From the NCBI GenBank assembly GCA_002238565.1, contig MPMP01000034.1:1-49437 (forward strand): DNA of 49,437 nt. Direction: 5' to 3'. Made by a program: the position numbers and the translations under genes. Positions 1 through 8,579 of the stretch are shown here, in pieces. The notes beneath the pieces are model-generated. The model was given only the letters and a program-made list of their open reading frames with translations. It searched no databases and had not been told where the DNA came from. This stretch comes from Albidovulum sp. bin36 (GTDB lineage Bacteria; Pseudomonadota; Alphaproteobacteria; Rhodobacterales; Rhodobacteraceae). Numbering within the stretch: position 1 is the stretch's first letter; every line of letters begins with the position of its first letter.

Positions 1-156
1 TTGGCCGCCTTCGCGCCAGTACCGCGCGTAGCCGCCGTCGTCCCGCTTCAGCAGAACAACCGGCGAGTGCGCCGCCGCCTCCTCTTCGGTAAGGTCCGCC
101 AGAAACTCTACGGCTTTCGGAAGGCGGCCGCCCGCCTTTTTGCTTTTTCTTGCCAT
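1..156 (-). CDS. Hypothetical protein, C-terminus cut by window edge
   Basis: Reading the minus strand from an ATG at 156 gives 52 uninterrupted codons running off the window start. The visible peptide begins MARKSKKAGGRLPKAVEFLA and goes on with a glutamate/alanine-rich turn and a K-R-D-D-G-G-Y-A-R-Y-W stretch. A GGGAG sequence about 7 nt before the ATG is a fair ribosome binding site. The lysine-rich start followed by acidic residues looks like a small soluble protein. I do not recognise the family and assign no function. Confidence 0.5.
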   Translation of the reverse strand, partial: MARKSKKAGGRLPKAVEFLADLTEEEAAAHSPVVLLKRDDGGYARYWREGGQ

Positions 157-412
157 AACAATTTCTCCCGCTCGCTGCCGAGCGCGACGTCGACCGCGTT
201 CTCCGGTCGATTCCTTCCGCGCCAACGCAGGCTATCATAGTCGAAAGTCTCGCGAGGATCAATTCCCAGGAGCGGAGGTCTTCTATAGCGAACTTTGCCG
301 CACCGCCTTTTCAAGCGAATTGGTTTCCACCCAATTCGGCAAATCCGCTTGCGAAAAGCCGGTAAGTTCGCTATCAGGTCAGGATTCGGCGAGCTGCGCG
401 CTCATCGGTTCA

Positions 413-488
<76 letters not shown>

Positions 489-522
489 GCCCTGATTGGG
501 AATCGCTTGAAGGGCTGTCAAG

Positions 523-790
523 ATATAATCGCTTCGGTTCCGTCCGTGGTCCGGGACAGCGGCGCGTAGTTCCACTCGCCCCGAATTCGTCCCGGCGGAT
601 GCCGAGCGCGTCAAGCGCCTCCTTATTGATCTTGATGCACGCCGCGTAGGAATTCCTGTCCACGTCGCGGTGCATCTTCAGGCCGGTTCCGGTTTGTCGC
701 AGCCATCAGGCTGATGATCGTCGCTAGGTCGCGGAGCAATGGCATTCGGTTAAGCGAGATACTCCAAATTTTGAATTTCCGGTTAATGCG
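523..790 (-). pseudogene. ISAzo13-type transposase relic, C-terminal part only
   Basis: Minus-strand frames hold the tail of a transposase. One frame reads RDLATIISLMAAT and the next reads MHRDVDRNSYAACIKINKEA, followed by DALGIRRDEF. After a further shift it reads RGEWNY and ends at a stop near 523. The order (L-x-T-I-I-S-L-M-A-A-T, then D-x-N-x-Y-x-x-x-I-K, then F-x-G-x-W-N-Y) matches my recollection of the end of ISAzo13 (Rhodopirellula-type) DDE transposases. At least two frameshifts and the loss of the N-terminal three quarters make it non-functional. A second relic of the same family lies at 1785-2154 in the opposite orientation and shares the GIRRD...NYA...GTEAI segment. Confidence 0.6.
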
Positions 791-954
791 ATGCGGCGAT
801 CTGTAAATCTGATTCCCGAAGTCGCGAAAAAACATGAACTCGAACTAAATCCGCCGCCTGTCACCAAAGCTCCGAATGATTCGCGAAAATCTTGACTCGG
901 AAGATACCAATCGCGTTGCCGATTTCTCCTTTGCAACGCCCGTCAAACCGCTGA

Positions 955-1545
955 TTCCTTCCGCGCTCTGGCCGCGGGCGCGACGACCTGGAGAACCAGA
1001 GCCTTCGCGGTGCGCTTGAGATAGGCGATCTTGCGCTTCCTTCTCTGCTCCTCGAAAGCCGCGACGCCCCTTTCGACATAGGCCCTGGCCGCGGCCGATC
1101 ATGATCCTGATCAACCGCGGCAGCTCGCGGGCGGTCGCCTTTATCGCCTTCGCCTTGTCGAGGCGGGCCAGGCGGGAGCGATGCCTGGCGCAAGGCGGAA
1201 GTCAGGAGGAGAAATGGTAGCAGTCCGGATACGCCGACAGATCCGGGCCCACTTCGGTGGCGATGACCAGAACCGCCTCCAGCCCGATGGTCGGTATCGC
1301 CGTGAGGTCGACCCCCATGACGCGCTCCAGCGAAGCGCGCCGCGCCTCTCCCGCGAAGGGCGGCGGATATCTCCGGCCCTGCCGTCGCCGTCGTGCTCCG
1401 TCGGCTCCGGCGCGACCAGTTGCGACATGATCGCCCGCTCGCACTCGGCGATCTGCTCCTCGGCGAAGTCGTAGCGGCCCACGACCTGCTTGAACGCCAG
1501 CAAATGCTCGAAGCGCCACGTGCCCTCCTAGGCCGGCCGCGATGA
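955..1545 (-). pseudogene. IS110-family transposase relic
   Basis: On the minus strand, pieces in shifting frames line up as an IS110 transposase C-terminal half. In order they are LLAFKQVVGRYDFAEEQIAE (helix before the transposase_20 domain), LERVMGVDLTAIPTIGLEAV with VIATEVGPDLSAYP, a TARELPRLIRIMIGRGQ piece, and YVERGVAAFEEQRRKRKIAY followed by LKRTAKAL. This order is characteristic of the family, including the G-I/G-x-x-T-A hairpin region and the final Y-V-E-x-G...E-Q-x-x-x-R helix. No N-terminal RuvC-like DEDD part is seen, and several frameshifts interrupt the reading. It is a dead copy. Confidence 0.6.
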
Positions 1546-1784
1546 GATCGGGCGCGGCCTTGATGCGCACAGGTCGCAAATCGATGCCGGGACCTGCGGC
1601 TCGTCGCGCGTTTCCGGCCGGTTGCTTTGGGGATCGTCCAGAAATATTAGAAACGAATTCGGCTAGTGCAGGGAAATTGTTCGACGGCAGGGATTCCAGT
1701 TGCCGGCCCGGTGCGCTATTACCTCCTCATGGAAGCCTCAAGCACATCGTTTATCGCTGTCAAATTCAACTACGGACTCGTTTC

Positions 1785-2154
1785 GCCGTATCTTGACGAG
1801 AAACCCCGGCGGATTCGGGCCGCGGCGGAATCGAGACGGTCTCGGAGGCAACGGGGATTGCCCGCTCGACCATCGGCCGCGGGATGCGAGATCTGGATGG
1901 CCGGTCGGAGTCGGCAAGCGCGGACCGGGTTCGCCGTCCGGGCGACAACCGCCAGTACCGGCCTGAAGGCGTGAAGCGATGAGGACAAGAATGTCCACGA
2001 CAAGGGCATTGAAGTCGCCATGGAGAATGTTGATGTGCTCGGCATCCGCCGGGACGGTTTCCGGGGCAAGCGGAACTATGCGCTGCTTCCGCGGTCCGCA
2101 GCGGGAACCGAAGCGATTGTTTCTTGGCTGTCCAAAAGCAGGCTTAAATCGTGA
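1785..2154 (+). pseudogene. ISAzo13-type transposase relic with large internal deletion
   Basis: The plus strand opens with YLDEKPRRIRAAAE, then after a frameshift reads VSEATGIARSTIGRGMRDLD and RVRRPGDNR. This is the N-terminal helix-turn-helix region of ISAzo13 transposases. At 1981 the reading jumps directly to the C-terminal tail (EDKNVHDKGIEVAMENVDVL, GIRRDGFRGKRNYALLPR, GTEAIVSWL), so the roughly 300-residue DDE core is gone. The relic's stop codon TGA at 2152-2154 overlaps the GTG start of the aldolase gene, so that gene now has relic sequence as its upstream region. The shared tail marks it as a relative of the relic at 523-790. Confidence 0.65.
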
Positions 2155-2762
2155 CTCGCAAGATCATTGCCATTCTTAGGGGAATAGAGACCTCCGAGGC
2201 GACCTATGCCGCCGGAGCGATTCTTGATGCCGGAATTTTGCGCGTCGAAGTTACCCTGGATTCGCCAGGAGCTCTCGATTCGATCAAAACTATGCGGGGG
2301 CAGCTCGCCGGAAGGGGCGAAATCGGCGCAGGAACCGTGCTAAGCGAGCGCGATGTGGAATTGGCCGCTGAGGCCGGAGCCGCGTTTATCGTATCGCCGG
2401 ACTGCAACCAAGCCGTAATACGACGCACCAAGGAATTAGGCCTTTCATCCTACCCCGGCGTGTTTACGGCCACGGAATGCTTTAACGCCTTGAGATGCGG
2501 AGCGGACGGGCTAAAAATGTTTCCGGCTTCGCTGCTGGGATACGACGGAATGTCCGCTATTCGAACCGTCCTAGGGCCTGGACCGGACATGTATGCCGTC
2601 GGCGGCGCCAATCACGAGCAGTTTAGCGAATGGCTGGCATCCGGCGCGGACGGGTTCGGCATCGGATCGGCCTTGTACAAGCCCGGCTGGTCCGCTGACC
2701 AGGTTGCTCAAAGAGCGAGTTTAATCGTTAAAGCCTACGACGAAGCCAAAAACGCTCGATGA
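2151..2762 (+). CDS. dgoA: 2-dehydro-3-deoxy-6-phosphogalactonate / KDPG-type aldolase
   Basis: A 203-residue class I aldolase that would split 2-keto-3-deoxy-6-phospho sugar acids into pyruvate and glyceraldehyde 3-phosphate in the cytoplasm. The family signature is complete: IIAILRGI at the start, RVEVTLDSP with the catalytic Glu, GAGTVLS, the Schiff-base lysine in GADGLKMFPAS, and the phosphate-binding end AVGGANHE...GADGFGIGSALY. The wording of these motifs fits the DgoA (galactonate) branch better than Eda. Translation starts at a GTG that overlaps the stop of a transposase relic, and there is no strong ribosome binding site, so expression from its original promoter may have been changed. 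The oxidoreductase 250 bp downstream on the same strand suggests a sugar-acid pathway. Confidence 0.85.
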   Translation: MTRKIIAILRGIETSEATYAAGAILDAGILRVEVTLDSPGALDSIKTMRGQLAGRGEIGAGTVLSERDVELAAEAGAAFIVSPDCNQAVIRRTKELGLSSYPGVFTATECFNALRCGADGLKMFPASLLGYDGMSAIRTVLGPGPDMYAVGGANHEQFSEWLASGADGFGIGSALYKPGWSADQVAQRASLIVKAYDEAKNAR

Positions 2763-3011
2763 ATTTCGAATTGCGCCGGTTTCCTGTGCAATGCGCATAA
2801 ATCAAAGCCGCGTGGAACCTTGAGTCCGCCAAGGCGACGATTCGCCATCGGATAGTACGTTGCGGCCCGCCGAAGCTTCGGCGCCGCGTTCGCGAATGCT
2901 TCTACCATTCCCCGGAAATTTCGTTTAACGCTTCGGCGCCAAATTATTTCGAGCGCGGCGCCGGCGACCGAGCCGGTCGGCCCGGCGCAAGCGCGCAAGG
3001 GGAGTTGATCT

Positions 3012-4142
3012 ATGCGGAATAAGCCTAGGCTGCGAGTCGGGTTGGTGGGCGCCGGCTTCATGGGACGCTGCCATGCGAACGCATTTCGCTCGGCGGGAGG
3101 AATTTTCGATCTTCCGGCGGAAATCGATCTGGAAATGCTCGCGGACGCGGACGAAGCTCTCGCCGAAAAAAATGCGCGCGAACTCGGCTTCAAGCGTTCG
3201 ACCGGCGACTGGCGTAAACTTGCAGCGGACCCGGACATCGGCGTGGTGGCGATCACCGCGCCGAATTCGCTGCACGAGCCGATCGCCATGCTAGCGATCG
3301 ACAATGGAAAACCGGTCTATTGCGAAAAGCCGCTTGCCGTCGACGGCGAAGCGGCGAAGCGAATGACGGCGGCCGCCGAGAAAGCGAACGCCACGACGCT
3401 TGTCGGATTCAATTTCCTGAGCAATCCGCTGATAGTGTTAGCTCGCGACCTCGTTGAAAGCGGTGAGATCGGCGATGTCACGTGCTTTCGCGGGCGGCAT
3501 GCGGAAGACTACATGTCGAGCGGCGATTCTCCGCACACGTTCCGCACCGATCCGGCCGGCGGCGGCGCGCTGGCTGATTTGGGCAGCCATATCATCGCCA
3601 TGGCCCGCTACCTTGTCGGTCCGATTATCGAAGTTAGCGGTCATTTGAAGACAATTCATCCAATGCGCCCGGCATCGGAAGGATCCCGGAACCAGATGCC
3701 TGTCGAAGTTGACGATGTCGCGTATTCGCATGTGAGATTCGATAGCGGCGCGGTCGGGTTCATCGAGGCGAACTGGGCCGCTAGCGGCAAGACCATGGAT
3801 CTTTCGTTCGAGATCACGGGAAGCAACGGCTCGATCGTGTTCACGCAGGAGCGAATGAACGAACTCCGGGTGTGGCGGCGCCGGCAAAGCCGCAGGCTGA
3901 ACGGATATACGCTTATCGAAGCCGGGCCGGAGCATCCGCCCTACGGTCGCTTCTGTCCCGCGCCGGGGCATCAGCTTGGATTCAACGATCTCAAAGTAAT
4001 CGAGGTTTCGCGCTTGATTCGCGCAATTGTCGAGAGCGGGGACGCCTTTCCCGATTTCCGGGAAGCGTATCGGATCCAGCTAGCGGTTGACGCGATACGC
4101 CGATCGTCGCGGGAGCGGCGCTGGACGGAAGTATCCGCATAG
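3012..4142 (+). CDS. Gfo/Idh/MocA family NAD(P)-dependent oxidoreductase
   Basis: A 376-residue cytoplasmic sugar/cyclitol dehydrogenase-like protein. The N-terminal Rossmann fold is marked by VGLVGAGFMGRCHANAF (residues about 10-26), followed by the family's EKP motif (YCEKPLAVDGEAAKRM, about residue 99) and the C-terminal substrate domain with GGGALADLGSHIIAMARYL, which carries the conserved D-x-x-x-H. The start ATG has GGGGAG 7 nt upstream. The preceding aldolase gene on the same strand suggests both act on a sugar acid or related carbohydrate. The substrate cannot be read from sequence. It converges with the ecm gene, leaving 52 bp between the two stops. Confidence 0.88.
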   Translation: MRNKPRLRVGLVGAGFMGRCHANAFRSAGGIFDLPAEIDLEMLADADEALAEKNARELGFKRSTGDWRKLAADPDIGVVAITAPNSLHEPIAMLAIDNGKPVYCEKPLAVDGEAAKRMTAAAEKANATTLVGFNFLSNPLIVLARDLVESGEIGDVTCFRGRHAEDYMSSGDSPHTFRTDPAGGGALADLGSHIIAMARYLVGPIIEVSGHLKTIHPMRPASEGSRNQMPVEVDDVAYSHVRFDSGAVGFIEANWAASGKTMDLSFEITGSNGSIVFTQERMNELRVWRRRQSRRLNGYTLIEAGPEHPPYGRFCPAPGHQLGFNDLKVIEVSRLIRAIVESGDAFPDFREAYRIQLAVDAIRRSSRERRWTEVSA

Positions 4143-4194
4143 GGCCGGATGAAATCGACCGCGACCGGTTTCGAGCGAGGCGCCCGGACCTCTT

Positions 4195-6162
4195 TCATTC
4201 GGCGGCGATGCCGCGAGGCTCGGCGATGGCGACGAGATCCAGCATAATGCCGTTCAAATCGAAATCCTTCGGCGAAAAAACCGCCGTCGCGCCGAATGAC
4301 TTCAATCTTTCGGCATCGGTTTCGGGGATGATCCCGCCAACGACCACGGGGATATGGCCAAGTCCCTCCGATCGGAGCTTTTCAATCAATTGCACGACGA
4401 GGGATAGGTGCGACCCGGAAAGAATGGAAACGCCTATTAGATGTGGATTCTCGGCTTTTGCCGAAGCAACGATTTCATCAACCGTCAATCGAATGCCCTC
4501 GTACGCGACATCGATACCGCAATCCCTCGCCCGGTAGGCGATCTGCTCCGCGCCGTTGGAATGACCGTCCAGCCCGGGCTTTGCGATCAGCAGCTTTAGC
4601 CGCCGCCCTAGGCGGCTCGAAACCGAGTCCACGGCCGTTCTGATGTCTTCGAGGCCTTCGGTATAGTTGGAGGGTGCGCGGCCCACGCCGGTCGGGGATC
4701 GGTATTCGCCGAACACGTCCCGGACGACCGCTCCCCATTCGCCCGTGGTCGCTCCGGCTTCGGCGGCTTCGACCGACGGCGGCATTATGTTGGTACCGGC
4801 GGCCGCGGCCTCTCTGACTTTCGCAAGAGCGGCTCCTACGGCCGCGTCGTCGCGCGAAGCTCGCCATCGTTTCAAATTCTCGATCTGGTCGGTTTCCGCC
4901 TTCCTGTCGACCACGACGATTGAATCTTCGCCCATGTCGAGCGGCGAATTTTCTCCGTCCCTGAACATGTTCACCCCGACAACGGCCTGATGGCCGGATT
5001 CGATGCGCTTGACGCGCTCCGCGTTCGATTCGACCAGTCGGGATTTCATATATCCGATCGCTGAAACGGCGCCGCCCATCGCCTCTATCGTCGACAGCTC
5101 CGCTCGCGCGCCGTCCTTGAGCTCTTCGACCTTCGACTTGACGGCGGCGTTCCCGTCGAACAGGTCGCCGTATTCCAGCAAGTCCGTTTCGTACGCGAGG
5201 ATTTGCTGCATTCGCAGCGACCATTGCTGATCCCAGGGCCGCGGGAGGCCTAGAGCCTCGTTCCACGCCGGAAGCTGAACCGCGCGGGCCCGCGCATTTC
5301 TGGACAGCGTGACGGCGAGCATTTCCAGCAGGATTCGGTACACGTTGTTCTCCGGCTGCTGCTCGGTTAGGCCAAGGCTGTTGACCTGGACGCCGTATCG
5401 GAAGCGACGGAGCTTCGCGTCGTCGATGCCGTATCGAGTCTTGCAGATTTCGTCCCATAATTCGACGAAAGCGCGCATCTTGCACATTTCCGCGACGAAG
5501 CGGATTCCCGCGTTTACGAAAAACGAAATTCTTCCCGCCAGCGCCGGAAAATCGCCTTCGGGAACCCGCTTGCGAATATCGTCGAGCACCGCGATAGCCG
5601 TTGCCAGCGCATATGCGAGTTCCTGTTCAGGCGTCGCCCCGGCTTCCTGGAGGTGATAGGAGCATACGTTCGTCGGGTTCCATTTCGGCATGTTGGCGTA
5701 GCAGTAGGACGCGACGTCGGCAACGAGCCTGAGCGAAGGTTCCGGAGGGCAGATGTAGGTGCCCCGGCTAAGGTATTCCTTCACGATGTCGTTTTGCACG
5801 GTGCCCCTGAGCTTAAGGCAATCCGCCTGCTGCTCCCTTGCGAGAGCGACATATAGGGCCAGCAGCCACGGAGCCGTCGCATTTATCGTCATCGACGTAT
5901 TCGACTTCTCCAGCGGGATTCCCCCGAAAAGAGCCCGCATGTCGCCGAGATGGCAAATCGGCACGCCGACCTTGCCGACTTCGCCGGAGGCGGCGGTATG
6001 GTCGCTGTCGTAGCCGGTCTGCGTGGGAAGATCGAACGCCACCGAAAGCCCGGTCTGGCCTTTCGCGAGGTTGGAGCGGAATAGCTTGTTGGACTCCGCC
6101 GCCGAAGAATGGCCCGCGTAGGTCCTGAACAGCCAAGGCTTGTCTCGAGCGGTGGTTTCCAT
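4195..6162 (-). CDS. ecm: Ethylmalonyl-CoA mutase (B12-dependent)
   Basis: Converts (2R)-ethylmalonyl-CoA to methylsuccinyl-CoA in the ethylmalonyl-CoA pathway for acetyl-CoA assimilation. From the ATG at 6162 the protein has 655 residues. It starts METTARDKPWLFRTYAGHSS and contains GQTGLSVAFDLPTQTGYDSD, NTSMTINATAPWLLALY and KEYLSRGTYICPP, which separate Ecm from ordinary methylmalonyl-CoA mutase. The C-terminal cobalamin domain has the D-x-H-x-x-G motif (DGHSNG, about residues 532-537), S-I-L (579-581) and G-G (609-610). An open frame continues 54 codons further upstream to 6324, but that extension is low-complexity and runs through the divergent control region, so I chose 6162. The gene faces ccr, its pathway partner, across 266 bp. 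Confidence 0.93.
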   Translation of the reverse strand: METTARDKPWLFRTYAGHSSAAESNKLFRSNLAKGQTGLSVAFDLPTQTGYDSDHTAASGEVGKVGVPICHLGDMRALFGGIPLEKSNTSMTINATAPWLLALYVALAREQQADCLKLRGTVQNDIVKEYLSRGTYICPPEPSLRLVADVASYCYANMPKWNPTNVCSYHLQEAGATPEQELAYALATAIAVLDDIRKRVPEGDFPALAGRISFFVNAGIRFVAEMCKMRAFVELWDEICKTRYGIDDAKLRRFRYGVQVNSLGLTEQQPENNVYRILLEMLAVTLSRNARARAVQLPAWNEALGLPRPWDQQWSLRMQQILAYETDLLEYGDLFDGNAAVKSKVEELKDGARAELSTIEAMGGAVSAIGYMKSRLVESNAERVKRIESGHQAVVGVNMFRDGENSPLDMGEDSIVVVDRKAETDQIENLKRWRASRDDAAVGAALAKVREAAAAGTNIMPPSVEAAEAGATTGEWGAVVRDVFGEYRSPTGVGRAPSNYTEGLEDIRTAVDSVSSRLGRRLKLLIAKPGLDGHSNGAEQIAYRARDCGIDVAYEGIRLTVDEIVASAKAENPHLIGVSILSGSHLSLVVQLIEKLRSEGLGHIPVVVGGIIPETDAERLKSFGATAVFSPKDFDLNGIMLDLVAIAEPRGIAAE

Positions 6163-6428
6163 GCGCGCGCATCCTTTCGCCGACCCTTGCAAGGCTGAAA
6201 CAATAGCGGGCGAGCGCGGCGCATTCAACATGCTGCGTCGCAGCAGCGCCAAAAATCGGGCCTCCGGATTCGCCGTCCCATTTATCAATGGCTCGGTACC
6301 CCGCTTAAATGCGGGACCGCGCAAGTAAATTATTGCAGTGCAGCATTGATAAGTCTAGGAAGCGATCCTAGCCGATCGCGCCCGACCATGCGAGGGCGGC
6401 GGCGGAATGGAAGCCGGGAGTGCAGAGA
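6163..6428. promoter_or_regulatory. Divergent ecm/ccr control region
   Basis: This 266-bp space must hold promoters for both ethylmalonyl-CoA pathway genes. A perfect 5-bp inverted repeat CCCGC-TTAAAT-GCGGG lies at 6300-6315. About 15 bp further on, TTGCAGTGCAGCA forms a T-G-C-A-rich element near 6332-6344. Short-chain acyl-CoA regulators of the RamB/PccR (ScfR) type are known to bind TTTGCAAA-like boxes, and PhaR binds CTGC/GCAG pairs. The element loosely resembles both, but I cannot assign it. Shared control of the two genes is inferred from their arrangement. Confidence 0.4.
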
Positions 6429-7736
6429 ATGGATGTCGAATTGCAGTCAGCGGCCGCGGACGACAGTCGGCGGCCCCGAAAGCAGCTTTACGAAATTGGC
6501 GAAATCCCGCAAGTCGGGCACGTGCCGGAACGCATGTACGCGTGGGCGATTCGAAGGGAGAGGCACGGCGAGCCCGCGCAGGCGATGCGGGCCGAGGTGG
6601 TCGACGTCCCCGAGATCGACAGCCATGAAGTCCTGGTATTCGTAATGGCCGCGGGGGTGAACTATAACGGCATCTGGGCCGCGCTCGGGCAGCCGATCTC
6701 GACCTTCGACGTTCACCGCGCGGACTATCACGTTGCCGGGTCCGACGCTTCGGGAATCGTCTGGGCGGTCGGCGAAAAAGTCAAGCGATGGAAGGTGGGC
6801 GACGAAGTCGTGGTTCATTGCAACCAGGACGATGGCGACGACGAGCACTGCAACGGCGGCGACCCGATGTTTTCTCCCTCCCAGCGCATCTGGGGGTACG
6901 AAACTCCCGACGGCTCCTTCGCCCAGTTTACCAGGGTGCAGGCGCAGCAGCTCATGCGGCGGCCCAGGCACCTGACCTGGGAGGAAAGCGCATGCTACAC
7001 GCTGACGCTTGCGACCGCCTACAGAATGCTGTTCGGGCACCGTCCGAATGTGCTGCGGCCCGGCCAGAACGTGCTGGTGTGGGGCGCGTCCGGCGGGCTC
7101 GGATCCTTCGCGATTCAATTGATCAATACGGCGGGCGCGAACGCCATCGGGGTGATTTCCGACGAAAGCAAGCGGGATTTCGTACTCGATCTAGGCGCCA
7201 AGGGCGTAATCAACCGCAAGAATTTCAACTGCTGGGGCAAATTGCCGCAAGTCAATTCCCCGGAGTACCGCGATTGGTTCAAGGAGGTCCGCAATTTCGG
7301 AAAGGCCATCTGGGACATCACCGGCAAAGGCAACAATGTGGATATCGTATTCGAGCATCCGGGCGAGGCGACGTTTCCGGTTTCGACCTTCGTAGTCAAG
7401 AGAGGCGGCATGGTCGTCATCTGCGCGGGTACGTCGGGATACAATCTAACAATGGACGCGCGCTATGTCTGGATGCACCAGAAACGCATACAGGGTTCCC
7501 ATTTCGCGAATCTCCAGCAGGCGAGCCAGGCCAATCAGCTCATGATCGAGCGGCGCCTGGACCCGTGCATGTCCGAAGTATTCCCTTGGGAGCAGATACC
7601 GGACGCTCACATGAAAATGATGCGGAACGAGCACAGCCCGGGCAACATGGCCGTCCTGGTGTCCGTGCCTGCAACCGGAATTAGGACTTTGGACGACGCC
7701 GTGGAGGCAAGCCTGGAAGCGTATCCGAATCGATAG
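6429..7736 (+). CDS. ccr: Crotonyl-CoA carboxylase/reductase
   Basis: Reductively carboxylates crotonyl-CoA to ethylmalonyl-CoA with NADPH and CO2, the key step of the ethylmalonyl-CoA pathway. It is a 435-residue medium-chain dehydrogenase/reductase protein of typical Ccr length. The N-terminal block (KQLYEIGEIPQVGHVPERMY), GVNYNGIWAALGQPISTFD, the CNQDDGDDEHCNGGDPMFSP insertion and the nucleotide-binding VWGASGGLGSFAIQLI are diagnostic. The segment NEHSPGNMAVLV near the end is also typical. The ATG at 6429 is preceded by GGGAG; a GTG three codons earlier is an alternative. It is divergent from ecm and followed by two strong hairpins. Confidence 0.95.
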   Translation: MDVELQSAAADDSRRPRKQLYEIGEIPQVGHVPERMYAWAIRRERHGEPAQAMRAEVVDVPEIDSHEVLVFVMAAGVNYNGIWAALGQPISTFDVHRADYHVAGSDASGIVWAVGEKVKRWKVGDEVVVHCNQDDGDDEHCNGGDPMFSPSQRIWGYETPDGSFAQFTRVQAQQLMRRPRHLTWEESACYTLTLATAYRMLFGHRPNVLRPGQNVLVWGASGGLGSFAIQLINTAGANAIGVISDESKRDFVLDLGAKGVINRKNFNCWGKLPQVNSPEYRDWFKEVRNFGKAIWDITGKGNNVDIVFEHPGEATFPVSTFVVKRGGMVVICAGTSGYNLTMDARYVWMHQKRIQGSHFANLQQASQANQLMIERRLDPCMSEVFPWEQIPDAHMKMMRNEHSPGNMAVLVSVPATGIRTLDDAVEASLEAYPNR

Positions 7737-7791
7737 CCGAAAGCTCGCGCTTTCGGACGCTCTCGCCGGCGGCGGGTGAATTGCCGCCGGC
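7737..7791. terminator. Tandem hairpins between convergent ccr and TIGR02186 genes
   Basis: Two perfect inverted repeats lie directly after the ccr stop. CCGAAAGC-TCGC-GCTTTCGG at 7737-7756 has an 8-bp stem and 4-nt loop, and GCCGGCGGC...GCCGCCGGC at 7765-7791 has a 9-bp stem and 9-nt loop. Neither is followed by a long T run, so they may act as bidirectional terminators or 3'-end stabilisers between two convergent genes. Confidence 0.5.
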
Positions 7792-7808
7792 AATCCTAAA
7801 GGCCCTGG

Positions 7809-8579
7809 TCAGGCCTTCATGACAAACCTGAAGACCGTCGACGCGCACCACCCGGCGGCAACGGCGATAAGAAGCGATAGCAAGCCGTAGGCGAGCGGCT
7901 CGTCATGGGCCAGATTGTAGATCCAGCGCTCCAGCCCGACTTTCCGCACGAAAATCGTCTGCTCGTGGTCGTCGATCACCGCGCCGTCCCTGGTCAGAAA
8001 GATTCGAACCGAATAATCGCCTTCGACGAGATTGGCCGGCAGGGCGAATCTTGTGCTGAATAGAGTCTCCTCGGCGAATTCGACGGGCACTGGAAATCCG
8101 GAATACAGCCCTTCCTCCGTGCGCAGTCGAATAAGCGCTTCCCTGAAGATTTCGGAATCTTCGCTGTTGGCGGGCTTGCCGACGGCTTCTATGATCTGGT
8201 CGACGCTGACTTCATGCAGCAGGTCCTCGGATTCGGAGAGGATCTTTTCCAGATCCCCTGTTGTCGCCACTGCGTGGAATGTCGGCGCCTGCCCGATTCT
8301 TGCGGAGTCGGCGTTGACCCAAATTCCGAACTTGTAGAGCTTTCTTCGCACCAGCACCGGCGCAAGCGGTCCGACGACCGAGATTATGACATGAAGGGCG
8401 CTGGCTTCGGGGAGCGGCTCGTCGCGCTTTATCGCTCCGTAGACGAGAATTTCCGAACCGTCGAAATTCGCCGTGATCGAGACGCGGTTCTGGCTCAGCG
8501 CCGCGACGACGGATTCGTTGGCGTTCGCCTGCTGAAATGTCGCGATAGCCGCGAAAAGGATCAAAATGCGAATAATCAT
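7809..8579 (-). CDS. TIGR02186-like membrane-anchored conserved protein
   Basis: A 256-residue protein with an N-terminal signal sequence (MIIRILILFAAIATFQQANA) and one C-terminal membrane helix (LAYGLLSLLIAVAAGWCAST). The middle, with SVVAALSQNRVSITANFDGS and ILVYGAIKR, resembles the uncharacterised alphaproteobacterial family TIGR02186. Members of that family usually sit beside a TauE/SafE permease, and here too the start overlaps the permease stop by 4 nt (ATGA), showing translational coupling. The function is unknown. A periplasmic partner domain for the permease is an inference from this constant pairing. Confidence 0.75.
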   Translation of the reverse strand: MIIRILILFAAIATFQQANANESVVAALSQNRVSITANFDGSEILVYGAIKRDEPLPEASALHVIISVVGPLAPVLVRRKLYKFGIWVNADSARIGQAPTFHAVATTGDLEKILSESEDLLHEVSVDQIIEAVGKPANSEDSEIFREALIRLRTEEGLYSGFPVPVEFAEETLFSTRFALPANLVEGDYSVRIFLTRDGAVIDDHEQTIFVRKVGLERWIYNLAHDEPLAYGLLSLLIAVAAGWCASTVFRFVMKA

